Shown: in pieces, positions 36,100-45,363 of the stretch | Layout of the letters: every line of letters starts with the position of its first letter | How positions within the stretch are numbered: position 1 is the first letter of the stretch | Assembly: GCA_963738135.1 (NCBI GenBank) | Contig: CAVTVK010000003.1 | Span: forward strand, 248,001 to 312,000 | Reading direction: 5' to 3' | Source: Bog-473 sp963738135 | GTDB taxonomy: Bacteria > Actinomycetota > Acidimicrobiia > Acidimicrobiales > RAAP-2 | Length of the DNA: 64,000 nt | Notes under the pieces: model-generated | What the model was told of the DNA's origin: nothing | Seen by the model: only the letters and a program-made list of their open reading frames with translations | Databases searched by the model: none | Position numbers and translations under genes: made by a program

Positions 36100-37568
36100 G
36101 AATCGAGGGGCCGCCCGGTACCCCGACCCGACTCGTCGGGGAGTGCCGCGACGGCCGGCGGAATGTTCTGGTTGATGTGGAAAAGGTTGTGCGGGTCATA
36201 GCGTGCCTTGACCTGGGACAGCCGGTCGTAATTTCCGAGGTATGAGGCGCGGACGCGATCTTGCCCCTCTTCCATCATGAAGTTGATGTACGCGCCGCCA
36301 GCAGACGTGGGGTGGAGCGCCTCCCAATACCCCTTGGCCCAATCGGTGATGAGATCAGCATTCGATGGATCGGGGTCGACACCGACGATCACTCCGGCCC
36401 AGCCGCCGTCGCGATAAGCGAATGCAGTGGCGTCGTCCGACACCCGGGCGGCGGCACCGTCGATGGGGTACATGTGCATTGTCGAGTGGCCCGTGGGCAG
36501 CTGAGCACCGAACTTCATGTGGACCTCGATGGCCTCATCGGAGATCTCCCGAAAGAAGTCGGCACGCCAATACCACTGCAAGCCCGCGGGATACAGAGCG
36601 TCGAACGCACTTTGGAGTGCAGTGAACGGCATCTCACCCAAACCGACGAGCAGCGGCGCCCCAAAGTCGCGGATGGGTGCGAGGACTTCGGTGGACCTGT
36701 CGTGGGCGCCCGTGTAGCACCAGACAATGGCGCAGGCCTTCCGACCCCAGAGCTCTTCGGGAAAGGGTGGAGCCGGCGGGATCGTAATGAGGCCGATCCA
36801 ACCGCTCAACTCTTCTGGCAGTGCAGGCAGCAATTCGCGGTACCACCTCATGACCGCCGGAGTGTCGGCGAGGTCGTACAGGACTGGGCCACCTATGACC
36901 GTGCCCTGTTCGCCGATGTCGTGACAGGCAAAAGTGAAAGACGTGACCACGCCGAAATTGCCCCCACCACCACGGAGCGCCCAAAAGAGGTCCGGGTAGG
37001 CGTAGTCGCTCGCGGTGACGCACGAACCGTCGGCCAGGACAACATCGGCGGAGAGCAAGTTGTCTACCGTCAGGCCGAAACGACGGGTCAGGTATCCGAC
37101 GCCGCCACCGAGGGTCAGACCGCCGACCCCCGTCGAGGAAAGGAAGCCAGACGGAGTGGCCATGCCGTGTTCCACGGTGGCGCGATCGACGTCCGCCCAC
37201 GTGCAGCCACCCTGGACCTGGACAGTGTGCCCTACGGGGTCCACCTCCGTGCCACGGAGAGCTGACAGATCGGCGACCAAGGCGTCGTCCCAGACCCCGA
37301 GCCCGCCGGCGCTGTGACCGCCTCCGCGTACGGCGAGGTCGACCCCGTGCTGGCCCGCGAAACGCACGCAGGCAACCACATCAGAGGTGTCGGCACACTG
37401 GACAATCGCCGCAGGTCGACGGTCGATCATCCCGTTGTAGACGGAGCGCGCCTGGTCGTAGAGCCGGTCTCCTGGAAGGATCATCGATCCCGTGATCTCG
37501 CTGGCCAGATCGGAATAGGGCGGGGCTGGAGTGTTCCGGTCGCGGTTCTTGACGCTGGTCGGAGTCAT
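36096..37568 (-). CDS. FAD-linked oxidoreductase, BBE (berberine-bridge) family
   Basis: The 490-aa protein has a PCMH-type FAD domain. GGGHSAGGLGVWDD near residue 85 carries the histidine that can hold FAD covalently, and SSTGVGGLTLGGGVGYLTR near 140 binds the cofactor. It ends with a berberine-bridge domain, ARYDPHNLFHINQNIPP. Such enzymes oxidise sugars, alcohols or alkaloid-like rings with oxygen. GGGAG lies eight bases before the ATG at 37568. It is immediately downstream of the SARP-AAA regulator on the same strand. Confidence 0.9.
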   Translation of the reverse strand: MTPTSVKNRDRNTPAPPYSDLASEITGSMILPGDRLYDQARSVYNGMIDRRPAAIVQCADTSDVVACVRFAGQHGVDLAVRGGGHSAGGLGVWDDALVADLSALRGTEVDPVGHTVQVQGGCTWADVDRATVEHGMATPSGFLSSTGVGGLTLGGGVGYLTRRFGLTVDNLLSADVVLADGSCVTASDYAYPDLFWALRGGGGNFGVVTSFTFACHDIGEQGTVIGGPVLYDLADTPAVMRWYRELLPALPEELSGWIGLITIPPAPPFPEELWGRKACAIVWCYTGAHDRSTEVLAPIRDFGAPLLVGLGEMPFTALQSAFDALYPAGLQWYWRADFFREISDEAIEVHMKFGAQLPTGHSTMHMYPIDGAAARVSDDATAFAYRDGGWAGVIVGVDPDPSNADLITDWAKGYWEALHPTSAGGAYINFMMEEGQDRVRASYLGNYDRLSQVKARYDPHNLFHINQNIPPAVAALPDESGRGTGRPLDS

Positions 37569-37624
37569 TTTCGGTCTCCCTTTGGTCGGGTGCACATCGC
37601 ATCGAAGTGCTCGTGACCCCGACG

Positions 37625-40600
37625 CTAAGAGCGCGCCGTTCGCTCAGCGTTCGCTCCATGAGTCGGCGACGGCTTTGAGGGGCGAACGGTCCTGAGTGCC
37701 AGATCATCCCGACACCTCAGCTCCAACGTCCGGCTGGACTGTGAACGAGCCACCTCTACCGCCCGGTCCAGCATGTCGAGCCCCGCCGCGTCTGATTCGA
37801 GGCCGGCACGGAGGCGCAAGATCTCAGGCAACCACCAACGGTCATGTCGCTGCTCAGCCGCTACCAACGCCGCGTCGAGGACGGCACTCGCTTCGTCCTC
37901 GCGCCCGTCCTCGATCAAGGTTTCGGCGAGCCGCGACAGCCAGTACGGCATGCGGAAGTACGCCCCCTGCGACCGCAATCGGTCAATCCCTTTACGAACG
38001 AGGGTTGTTCCGTCTGTGCCACCGATCGCCCACCCTTCAAGGATGAACGTCCACTCGCCGTAGTAGGCGAACTCGTACTGAGCGCACAGGTCTCGCAGTT
38101 CCATAGTGGATCGCAGCATGGCATCCGTATCAGCACACAGCTGGTATGTGACTCCCGCGTATGCGAGTGCGACTGCGAGGCTGTAGGGATGATTGGCCAG
38201 CCTTCCGCGGTCGACCGCGTCTGCGCACCGAGAGAGTGATCCTTGCTCATCGCCGATGAGCCACTGGGCGTGGGCGGCCCACGCTTGGCTATGGACTTCG
38301 TGGTGCGTGCCGAGGATGAACGGGACCGGCCCAGGTGAAAATTCACTGGCCACATCGAAGTGCGTGATCGCGAGGTCCAACAGGCCAAGGCTGCTTGCGG
38401 AGCCGGCGAAACCAAAGTGCGCCTGACCGGCCAGGTCTGGCTCGGTTTCAGACAACCGCAACGCCCGGCCAGCTGTTTGGTGAGCCAGCGCGATATGTCC
38501 TTGGACGATTTGAACCGAGAACAATCCGACCAGAATTCGGGCCAATACACTTGGCCGCTCGAGGCTCTCAGCAAGCGCCGCCGATCGCTCGAGAGTCGAT
38601 TGCAAGACCGGGGAGGCGTAGCCGTACAGTGCGTTGAGTGGCGCAGATACCAACTCGAGCAGGTTCAGCTCGTGCGTGTCGCGGTCGCGTCCAGGAGGCA
38701 TCTCGGCCACCAGGCTCAAGCAGCGTCGGTAGTACCGGATCGCCTCAGCATTGGCGAATACTGCTCCGGCGACCTCTGCTGCTTGACGGAAGTAGATCAG
38801 GGCACGATCCGGACGCCCGCCTCGGTCATACTGCTCTGCCAGCTGCGCTGCGACATCATCAATGTGCCCGACGTGAAGCAGCTCGATGCCTTGAGCAAGT
38901 CGTCGGTGCAGCAACCAACGGCGAGGCGGGCTGACCGCCGCGTACGCCGCATCTCGCAGAAGGTCGTGGGAGAAATCGTATCCGCTGCGTTGTTCGACCA
39001 AGATACGGTGCCGCCACAGTTCATCGACCGCTCGCACCAAGGTGTCGGCGTCGAGGTCGCTCGCCTCGTTCAACAGGTCGAGGCTGAAATCACGCCCGAC
39101 TGCTGCGGCCAGGCCGGCGACGTCTTGGGCAGCGGGAGAGACTTGTTCGAGACGGTGGTTGAGGAGACCTTGCAGGTCATCGTCGTTGCCCTCAGAACTC
39201 CGTGCGGAGACAGGGAACCCAGTCAGATCGCGTGCAGCTTCGGTGATGAAGAGCGGGTAGCCGCTGGTCGTCGCGTAGATAAGGGCCTCTTCCTGCACCG
39301 TGAGAGAACGGCCCGACAGCGAGGCGGCGAGCTCAGCTGTCGCGGCAGCATCGAATGGAGCGAGCTTGACGTCGGTCACGATCCCGGCCGAGTGCAGAGC
39401 ATGCAAAGAAGTCGCGACTGCCCTGTTGTCCTCCAGTTCGCCCGAACGAACCGTTGCGGCTACCAAGAGGCGCGCATCCTCGATGAAGCCAAACAGGAAT
39501 ACCATCCAGGCCATCGTCTCAGGGTCGCACCACTGGATGTCATCGAGCACCAAGAGCATTGGTCGATCGACGGCGAGAAAAGCACGGGATATCCCCTCGA
39601 AGAAACGATGCCGTTGCCACGCATCCACCATTCCGCGGTTGTCATTGCTCCCGGAGGAGCCGGCCTCACCCGTGTCGCCGGGGGGTGGCGAGTCGAGGCG
39701 AGGAACCAGCCGGTCGACCTCCATTTGCCACACCGGCTCTAGGAGACTCGTGGCCGATCGCAGCTCGTCGCTTCGTAGCCAATCGGCCACGGGCGAAAGG
39801 GCGAGCGAACCCGATTGGCCGAAGCAACGGGTCGTTGCCACGACGTTTCCCTCGGCTCTCGCAGCCGCAGACAGGCCCGCGACGAGTCGCGTCTTGCCGA
39901 CTCCGGCATCACCTGAGACGACGATCAGGCCGCTCTGTCCCTCCCTCGCTTGCTGCCAGAGTCGGAGAAGCAAATCGACTTCGTTGGCTCGACCGACCAA
40001 TCCTCCGACGCCTGTTCCGGTACGTTCGACTCGGGGGGTGATCGAGGCGTCTGGTCTTGCTGGAGCGGCCTCACGGTCCAGTAACCGGTCGATGAACAGG
40101 GTGGTAGCGGAATCTGGGCTCACGCCGAGCTCCCGCTCTAGGAGCATGGCGCAGCGATGGTAGGTGCTCAACGCCGCCGCTCGGTCTCCAGACTCGGACT
40201 GGAGTTCCATCAAGACTCGATAGCCCGCTTCTTCCAAAGGCTTGAGTTGAACTCGACGATCAGCAAACCGAGAAGCTCGTCTGCGGTCGCCGGCTGCGCG
40301 GCACACCCTTGCTGTCTCATCGCACAAGTCAACGCAAGCCCGTAAGAGGGGCTCACGTTCGTCAAGAACCCACTCTTCATATGACCCGGGCATGAGGTCC
40401 CCGCGATATTCGCCGACGGCGGACTCGGCATGTGCCAAGAACCCTGCGGTGTCACCGATCGACTGCGCCTTGAGGGCTGCGCGCCGTTCCCTGTCGAACG
40501 ACCGGACGTCCACCCGGCATGACGGACAGTCGTTCCAGGTCAACGTCGCAGGCTGGACGCCCAACGAAGGATCTCCAGCGAGCAGTATTCGAAGATTGTG

Positions 40601-40801
40601 AAGTTCGCGTCGCAAGTTCGTCCGGGCCTGCGCCTCGTTGGAGTCCGGCCAAAAGATCGCAGAAAGATGGCCTCTGCCTTGGGGGACTCCGGCATGCAAG
40701 ATGAGATAGGCGAGGAGCGCAAACGAACGCGACGAGAAATGTCGAGCGCCATTCTGGGGACCGCCGAGTACGCGTTGCTCGCCGAGAAGACGAATCTCCA
40801 C
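37625..40801 (-). CDS. SARP/BTAD-type regulator with AAA ATPase and TPR-like C terminus
   Basis: The 1,058-aa protein combines an N-terminal winged-helix DNA-binding domain (MEIRLLGEQRVL, SRSFALLAYLILHAG), a BTAD domain (to about 250), and an AAA/NACHT-like ATPase. The ATPase has Walker A GDAGVGKTRLV near 290 and Walker B MLLVLDDIQWCDPETM near 425. The long helical C-terminal region is of TPR type. This is the layout of large activators of secondary or accessory metabolism. I prefer GTG 40801, which has a GAGG upstream and yields the canonical EIRLLG start, over TTG 40840. The neighbouring BBE flavoenzyme is a plausible target. Confidence 0.88.
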   Translation of the reverse strand: MEIRLLGEQRVLGGPQNGARHFSSRSFALLAYLILHAGVPQGRGHLSAIFWPDSNEAQARTNLRRELHNLRILLAGDPSLGVQPATLTWNDCPSCRVDVRSFDRERRAALKAQSIGDTAGFLAHAESAVGEYRGDLMPGSYEEWVLDEREPLLRACVDLCDETARVCRAAGDRRRASRFADRRVQLKPLEEAGYRVLMELQSESGDRAAALSTYHRCAMLLERELGVSPDSATTLFIDRLLDREAAPARPDASITPRVERTGTGVGGLVGRANEVDLLLRLWQQAREGQSGLIVVSGDAGVGKTRLVAGLSAAARAEGNVVATTRCFGQSGSLALSPVADWLRSDELRSATSLLEPVWQMEVDRLVPRLDSPPPGDTGEAGSSGSNDNRGMVDAWQRHRFFEGISRAFLAVDRPMLLVLDDIQWCDPETMAWMVFLFGFIEDARLLVAATVRSGELEDNRAVATSLHALHSAGIVTDVKLAPFDAAATAELAASLSGRSLTVQEEALIYATTSGYPLFITEAARDLTGFPVSARSSEGNDDDLQGLLNHRLEQVSPAAQDVAGLAAAVGRDFSLDLLNEASDLDADTLVRAVDELWRHRILVEQRSGYDFSHDLLRDAAYAAVSPPRRWLLHRRLAQGIELLHVGHIDDVAAQLAEQYDRGGRPDRALIYFRQAAEVAGAVFANAEAIRYYRRCLSLVAEMPPGRDRDTHELNLLELVSAPLNALYGYASPVLQSTLERSAALAESLERPSVLARILVGLFSVQIVQGHIALAHQTAGRALRLSETEPDLAGQAHFGFAGSASSLGLLDLAITHFDVASEFSPGPVPFILGTHHEVHSQAWAAHAQWLIGDEQGSLSRCADAVDRGRLANHPYSLAVALAYAGVTYQLCADTDAMLRSTMELRDLCAQYEFAYYGEWTFILEGWAIGGTDGTTLVRKGIDRLRSQGAYFRMPYWLSRLAETLIEDGREDEASAVLDAALVAAEQRHDRWWLPEILRLRAGLESDAAGLDMLDRAVEVARSQSSRTLELRCRDDLALRTVRPSKPSPTHGANAERTARS

Positions 40802-41063
40802 GTCTGTGCCTCGAATCTTGTCGATTGCGCTACTCGTCAAGGTTGCCAGCGCTTGATGAGTTCGGGATTGTCATGCGGGTGAAAGGACGGTCAGATCTCA
40901 ACCTGGTGAGCGGCGGTTCGCCTCAGTCAATGGAGGTGGGTGGCAGACAGCTGAACCGCTCAACCGCTGAATCGCCACATGGAGTGACAGCCTCGTCAGT
41001 CTCCATGCGTTCCGCTTTGGAGCTCCTCCCTCATTGCCGTGAACCTCATCTGATGAACGAAGG

Positions 41064-41372
41064 TTACGGCCCTCTGATCGACCACACCCGTAGAGGATGT
41101 CTCTGCCGGAATCGGGTCGCCCGTTCGATGAGGTTTCGGAGGAAAAGCGTGAGCGAATCACGAAGACTCAGCGCGTCACGCTCAGATCCAATCCGAACTG
41201 GAGCGTCCTTTTCTGGATTGCGCGCTTCGCTTACGAGCACCACCGTGGGAACGTTGGAGGTGACGGGGTCGCTATCTATGTCAATAGCCGGAAACAGACC
41301 CAGAATGACAAGCAACACCACGACGAGTGGCAACAAAAAGCTCCGCGCTCCGGCCTTATCCGAACGGCTCAT
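41064..41372 (-). CDS. Hypothetical single-helix membrane protein
   Basis: A possible 102-aa product from ATG 41372 has one transmembrane helix (SFLLPLVVVLLVILGLFPAI) after a short basic N terminus, then a charged tail. Codon use is less biased than in neighbouring genes, and there is no ribosome-binding site. The rest of 40802-41600 holds no better gene on either strand. Confidence 0.35.
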   Translation of the reverse strand: MSRSDKAGARSFLLPLVVVLLVILGLFPAIDIDSDPVTSNVPTVVLVSEARNPEKDAPVRIGSERDALSLRDSLTLFLRNLIERATRFRQRHPLRVWSIRGP

Positions 41373-41606
41373 ACGAGGCTTTCGAAATATGGCCTGTACC
41401 TGATCATGGAATGCCAGACCACCTAGCATTTTCATGGCATATCTCGACTCTCCCGTGCTGTCAACCAAAGATCGTGCGTTCAGGGCAGCCGTGGACCGAA
41501 TCCTGGTTTGACGGCAAGTAGGGCCCTGTCGGATGACCTCGCGGGTTTCGTCACGTGCGGCGAGCTCACGCGTTCGCGATGGCATGTCGCCTGGTGAGCG
41601 CCATCC

Positions 41607-41651
41607 GGCAGCTGGGGACAGGCGTCAATCTGGTGACCTCACGCTTTTCAG
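41607..41651 (-). other. Displaced 3' half of tRNA-Phe (distal attachment site of the island)
   Basis: The 31 bases at 41621-41651 match 48617-48647 inside tRNA-Phe at 29 positions, including the identical 20-base block ggtgacctcacgcttttcag. Weaker similarity continues outward across the T-arm and acceptor strand to about 41607, as expected for the original 3' tRNA half pushed out by integration and now decaying. Similarity stops abruptly at the anticodon loop, the usual crossover point. Confidence 0.75.
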
Positions 41652-41781
41652 ATTGGTTCTTCCCTTTTGGCGTGGAGATGATCTGATCAGGACGACAAGC
41701 AAAAAGTCCTAGTCACCGCGAAGAAATCGGTTGTCGACTGATCATCACTGGAGTGCGCAGTTTCGCGCTGTTTCTCGTTCG

Positions 41782-41805
41782 TATGGGCACGCTATGGGCA
41801 CGAAA
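41782..41805 (-). repeat. Left inner repeat of the island (probable integrase arm site)
   Basis: TATGGGCACG-CTA-TGGGCACGAAA is two copies of a TGGGCACG word. It matches 48526-48549 at 21 of 24 bases in the same orientation, about 130 bases inside the left attachment site. The remainder of 41652-42112 shows no gene or hairpin that I can support. Confidence 0.6.
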
Positions 41806-42112
41806 GAAGAGTCATCTCAAATGCTTGATCGTCGCTCGGTGCTCGTCCCCGAGTGGCGGTCTCAGGTAGTCGATTCGCCTTCATGCTCGGGTTTGGTTTG
41901 AAGCGTTAGAGACTGCCCCCGTACGAATCCTCTTTGAGTCAAGACCCCTATTTCCAGGACATCTAGGCGCGACGAATCAACCCGTCATGGAACTGGATGA
42001 CGGCGTAGGGTTTGAATGGGTTCGGGAGTGACTTCGCCGAAGAGCCGGCCGCGCAGGGTGTAGAGCCGGTCACGCAGGCATGGAGTCGTCCCTGAGTGTC
42101 CTCCCGGACCCC

Positions 42113-43132
42113 CTATCGGGCGTCGAGGAGCAACTGGCTGTAGACGGCGTTGGAGATCTGACGCTTGAGGGATCGAATCGCTTCCTTCTTCGTCTTGCCC
42201 TCGGCCACCTTGCGCTCGAAGTAGATCCTGCCTTGTGTGCCGGGATTGCGGATCTGGGTGATCGCTGCCATGTGGAGGTTGTGATTGAGCTTGCGATTGC
42301 CCCGCCGTGACACCCGATGCACCACCCGGCCACCAGAGGAGAGTTCGATCGGCGCCGTCCCGTTGTAGGAGGCAGAGGCAACGCGGTTGGCGAAGCGACG
42401 TATGTCGCCCGAGTAGCCGATCAAACCAGCGGCCAGCACCGGGCCCACCCCATAGACGTTGGTCACCGACGTCCCCGACGCCTTGACGGCAAGCTTGATG
42501 CGGCGGTGAGACTCCTTGGTCTGAGCATCGAGACGGCGCACGTCGTCGAGAAGCTCGAGCACCAAGTCGAAGCGCATCTGTTGGGCCGGCGTCTGTGGAC
42601 TCAAGTGCGAGAGCAGGGCCTCGGCGTCAGAAACGTAGAGTTCCTTGGCAATTCCGCCCGGAGCGAGCTCGGCGAGCAAGGAGTGGAGACGGCAGATCGT
42701 CCGGATCCGCTGGACGCCGATGTCGTGATTGCGCTTGGCCAACAGACGGAGCACCTCTGCGTGGTCCGCCGGCTCGACAGATCGAAGCCGCGGGGAACGC
42801 AGGGCGGCGATGGCGATCGAATGGGCATCGTTGGGGTCGTTCTTGTTCGACCGCTCGCTGGCCAGCACCCTGATCCGCGAGGACAAGGTGGCCGGAACGT
42901 CGAGGACCTCTTCGCCTCGAGCCACCAGCTGCTGGGCCAGCAGATAACCAAGACCTCCTGCGGACTCGATGGCCCAGGTGCGCTTCTCGAAACACTCGGC
43001 CCAATTGATGAGTTGGTCCACCTGGCGACTGGTCGCTCGCACCTTGACGCTCGAGAGCTGGTCTTCGGCTCCGTCGAGCGCCACCGCAGTGTGTGATGCC
43101 TTGTGCGGGTCGATGCCGATCATCACATGCAT
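42113..43132 (-). CDS. IS110-family transposase
   Basis: The 339-aa protein has the N-terminal RuvC-like DEDD domain: IGIDPHKASHTAVALDG, then IESAGGLGYLL, then KNDPNDAHSIAI. The C-terminal Tnp20 domain follows, with VYGVGPVLAAGLIGYSGDI and ASYNGTAPIELSSGG, where the catalytic serine lies. Length is that of intact IS110 enzymes. A perfect AAGGAGG lies eight bases before ATG 43132; the longer open frame to 43300 is non-coding leader. IS110 elements have no inverted ends, so the boundaries cannot be set here. Confidence 0.92.
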   Translation of the reverse strand: MHVMIGIDPHKASHTAVALDGAEDQLSSVKVRATSRQVDQLINWAECFEKRTWAIESAGGLGYLLAQQLVARGEEVLDVPATLSSRIRVLASERSNKNDPNDAHSIAIAALRSPRLRSVEPADHAEVLRLLAKRNHDIGVQRIRTICRLHSLLAELAPGGIAKELYVSDAEALLSHLSPQTPAQQMRFDLVLELLDDVRRLDAQTKESHRRIKLAVKASGTSVTNVYGVGPVLAAGLIGYSGDIRRFANRVASASYNGTAPIELSSGGRVVHRVSRRGNRKLNHNLHMAAITQIRNPGTQGRIYFERKVAEGKTKKEAIRSLKRQISNAVYSQLLLDAR

Positions 43133-43400
43133 GACTACCTCCTTGTGGTGGTTGGACACCACGGGGGGCACTCCTGCTTGTGGACTCCGGTGCTCGTTCC
43201 TCTTTTGAGCCACTCCGTGGCGAAGTCCAGGCGGGAGACTCTTCGAAAGGAAGCCAACCGGACCAGGCCGGCGGCGGGCACTTTGAGAGCTACCCCGCAA
43301 GGACCTCTAAACGCTACGGATCACCCGCAACGCCTGCAGGCAGTCTCAAGCAGGCACTTATGGGGCACACCTTGGGCCCGAGCAGAGCGTTAAGCGTCTT
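43133..43400 (-). ncRNA. Transposase 5' flank, candidate bridge-RNA region of the IS110 element
   Basis: IS110-group elements encode a structured guide (bridge) RNA in the non-coding DNA upstream of the recombinase. Here roughly 270 bases upstream of the transposase are non-coding and contain short inverted repeats, e.g. GTGGTG (43145-43150) with CACCAC (43157-43162) around a six-base loop. I cannot define the ends or the target loops by eye. Confidence 0.35.
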
Positions 43401-43541
43401 GGCTGTGACACTGGTTTCGCTCGCCGACTACCACAAGGAGATCGAAGGCTTGAGCCACGACCTGGAACTTGTCTCTGGAGCCCAACGGGCACCCGAGAAA
43501 TAGGGGCATCATGGGAGGGAAAATTGAAAGGGGACATCACC

Positions 43542-45044
43542 ATGGAGGTCATTTGCCAGCGCGCTGGTCGCGGGTTCGCGGGATTGGTGTTGATCGGAGC
43601 ACTCATCGCCAGCGGCGCCGCAACCCTCATGGCGTCGAGTCCTGCAGGCGCAGCCAACCCGGTGCTGTCGGGGGAGTTGTCTTGGGGATTAGAAGCGCTG
43701 GGCAACGCCACGGCAACGGAGCCGCAGACCACTCCGCTCAGCGTCTCGCTTCCCGCTGGCGTCACGGCCAGAGCCATCGCGGCCGGGTCCGAAGACGGCT
43801 ACGCCATCGGCTCAGACGGCAACCTCTACGCCTGGGGCGGTAACGGTTTTGGTCAGCTTGGCAACGGGACGACGACGTCGCAGACCACCCCGGTCCCTGT
43901 CTCGCTGCCGGCCGGGGTCACGCCCACGGCCATCGCCGCCGGGGACTTTACGGTGTACGCCATCGGCTCCGACGGCAATCTCTACGCCTGGGGCGATGGC
44001 GGTTTTGGGCAGCTCGGCAACGGCACGACGACGTCGCCGCAGACCACCCCTGTCCCTGTCTCGCTGCCCCCCGGGGTGAAGCCCACAGCCATCGCCGCCG
44101 CGTCGGATACCGGGTATGCCATCGGCTCCGACGGCAACCTCTACGCCTGGGGCCTGGGCGGTGTTGGTCAGCTCGGTAATGGGACGACGACGTCGCTGCA
44201 GACCACCCCTGTCACCGTCTCGCTGCCCGCCGGGGTGAATCCCACCGCCATCGCCGCCGCGTCGGACGTTTTTGGTGGCACCGGCTACGCCATCGGCTCG
44301 GACGGCAGACTCTACGCCTGGGGCGATGGCGGTTTTGGGCAGCTCGGCAACGGGACGAGGCCGCCGCAGACCACCCCGGCCCCTGTCTCGTTGCCGGCCG
44401 GGGTCACGCCCGAAGCCATCGCCGGCGGGCTGTGGACGGGCTACGCCATCGGCTCGGACGGCAATCTCTACGCCTGGGGCGACGGCACCTACGGTCAGCT
44501 CGGCAACGGGACGATGACGTCGCCGCAGACCACCCCGGCCCCTGTCTCGTTGCCGGCCGGGGTTAAGCCCACGGCCATCGCCGCCGGGCTTTACACCGGA
44601 TACGCCATCGGCTCGGACGGCAATCTCTACGCCTGGGGCTTTGGCGGTGTTGGAGCGCTCGGCAACGGCACGACGACGGCGGCCCAGACCACCCCGGTCG
44701 CTGTCTCCTTGCCGGCCGGGGTGGTGCCGACGGGCCTTGGCCCGGAGAACGCCTCACACGATGGCTTTGCGCTGGTGAGCGTGCCGGGGGCGGCAGCACA
44801 GCTGGCGAGCCTCCAACAGGCCGTCGCGGGGGTCGGACCGGGCAAAGTGCTTTCCACCACCGTGGCGGTGGCGCGGATGCTGCTCGCGGCTAACAACGTC
44901 CAAGCGACGTGCTTCGTGCTCAAGGTCTTCGTTTTTGAAGTCGCCGTCTTCGCCTTCTTCAAGTCGGTCACCCAGACAACGGCAAACCTGCTGGTTGCCT
45001 CGGCCAACCGCATCGAGAACCTTCTAAGTTGCGGGAGCGTCTGA
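43542..45044 (+). CDS. Secreted seven-repeat RCC1/BLIP-type propeller protein
   Basis: The 500-aa protein has a signal peptide (GFAGLVLIGALIASGAATL, cleavage after a later AGA). Seven RCC1-like repeats of about 52 residues follow: six clear copies with YAIGSDGNLYAWG and GQLGNGT, plus a degenerate first/last blade. This is the number needed for a closed propeller. A 90-residue helical C terminus with two cysteines follows. The ATG at 43542 is preceded by AAAGGGG. Repeats are nearly identical, so copy number may vary. Such extracellular propellers usually bind a partner; no catalytic site is evident. Confidence 0.85.
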   Translation: MEVICQRAGRGFAGLVLIGALIASGAATLMASSPAGAANPVLSGELSWGLEALGNATATEPQTTPLSVSLPAGVTARAIAAGSEDGYAIGSDGNLYAWGGNGFGQLGNGTTTSQTTPVPVSLPAGVTPTAIAAGDFTVYAIGSDGNLYAWGDGGFGQLGNGTTTSPQTTPVPVSLPPGVKPTAIAAASDTGYAIGSDGNLYAWGLGGVGQLGNGTTTSLQTTPVTVSLPAGVNPTAIAAASDVFGGTGYAIGSDGRLYAWGDGGFGQLGNGTRPPQTTPAPVSLPAGVTPEAIAGGLWTGYAIGSDGNLYAWGDGTYGQLGNGTMTSPQTTPAPVSLPAGVKPTAIAAGLYTGYAIGSDGNLYAWGFGGVGALGNGTTTAAQTTPVAVSLPAGVVPTGLGPENASHDGFALVSVPGAAAQLASLQQAVAGVGPGKVLSTTVAVARMLLAANNVQATCFVLKVFVFEVAVFAFFKSVTQTTANLLVASANRIENLLSCGSV

Positions 45045-45363
45045 CCCAATCGTCCCGTTCATGCCACGGCTGCCGTCACGAACCCCACTGCGGCGGCAAG
45101 GTAGAGGATCTGGGCGGACCTTGGCGGTTCGCTTCATCTGGGATTCGTGGTGCGGCCGAGCTTCACGCTGCGCCTACCAAATGGTCGTCCGGGCGCAAGT
45201 AGGGGGTTTGGCCCTGCCCCAGAACGCCGGGAAGGTGGCACACTTTGACACTTCGGGGCTACTTAGGCAGGGCAGGGTTAGCTGTCCGGCATTCACCAGT
45301 CGTTGTTTTGGATTGCATGAAATACTCTCTTGGAACTTTCAGCGATTCAAGCGGAGGGTGGAG

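Noticed and set aside
40825..41403. 192-codon plus-strand frame upstream of the SARP gene
   Set aside because: Ser/Arg-rich composition without domain, overlapping the SARP start; likely non-coding.
43142..43300. N-terminal extension of the IS110 transposase
   Set aside because: The perfect AAGGAGG before ATG 43132 and the canonical IGIDPHK opening fix the start; the extension is leader DNA.
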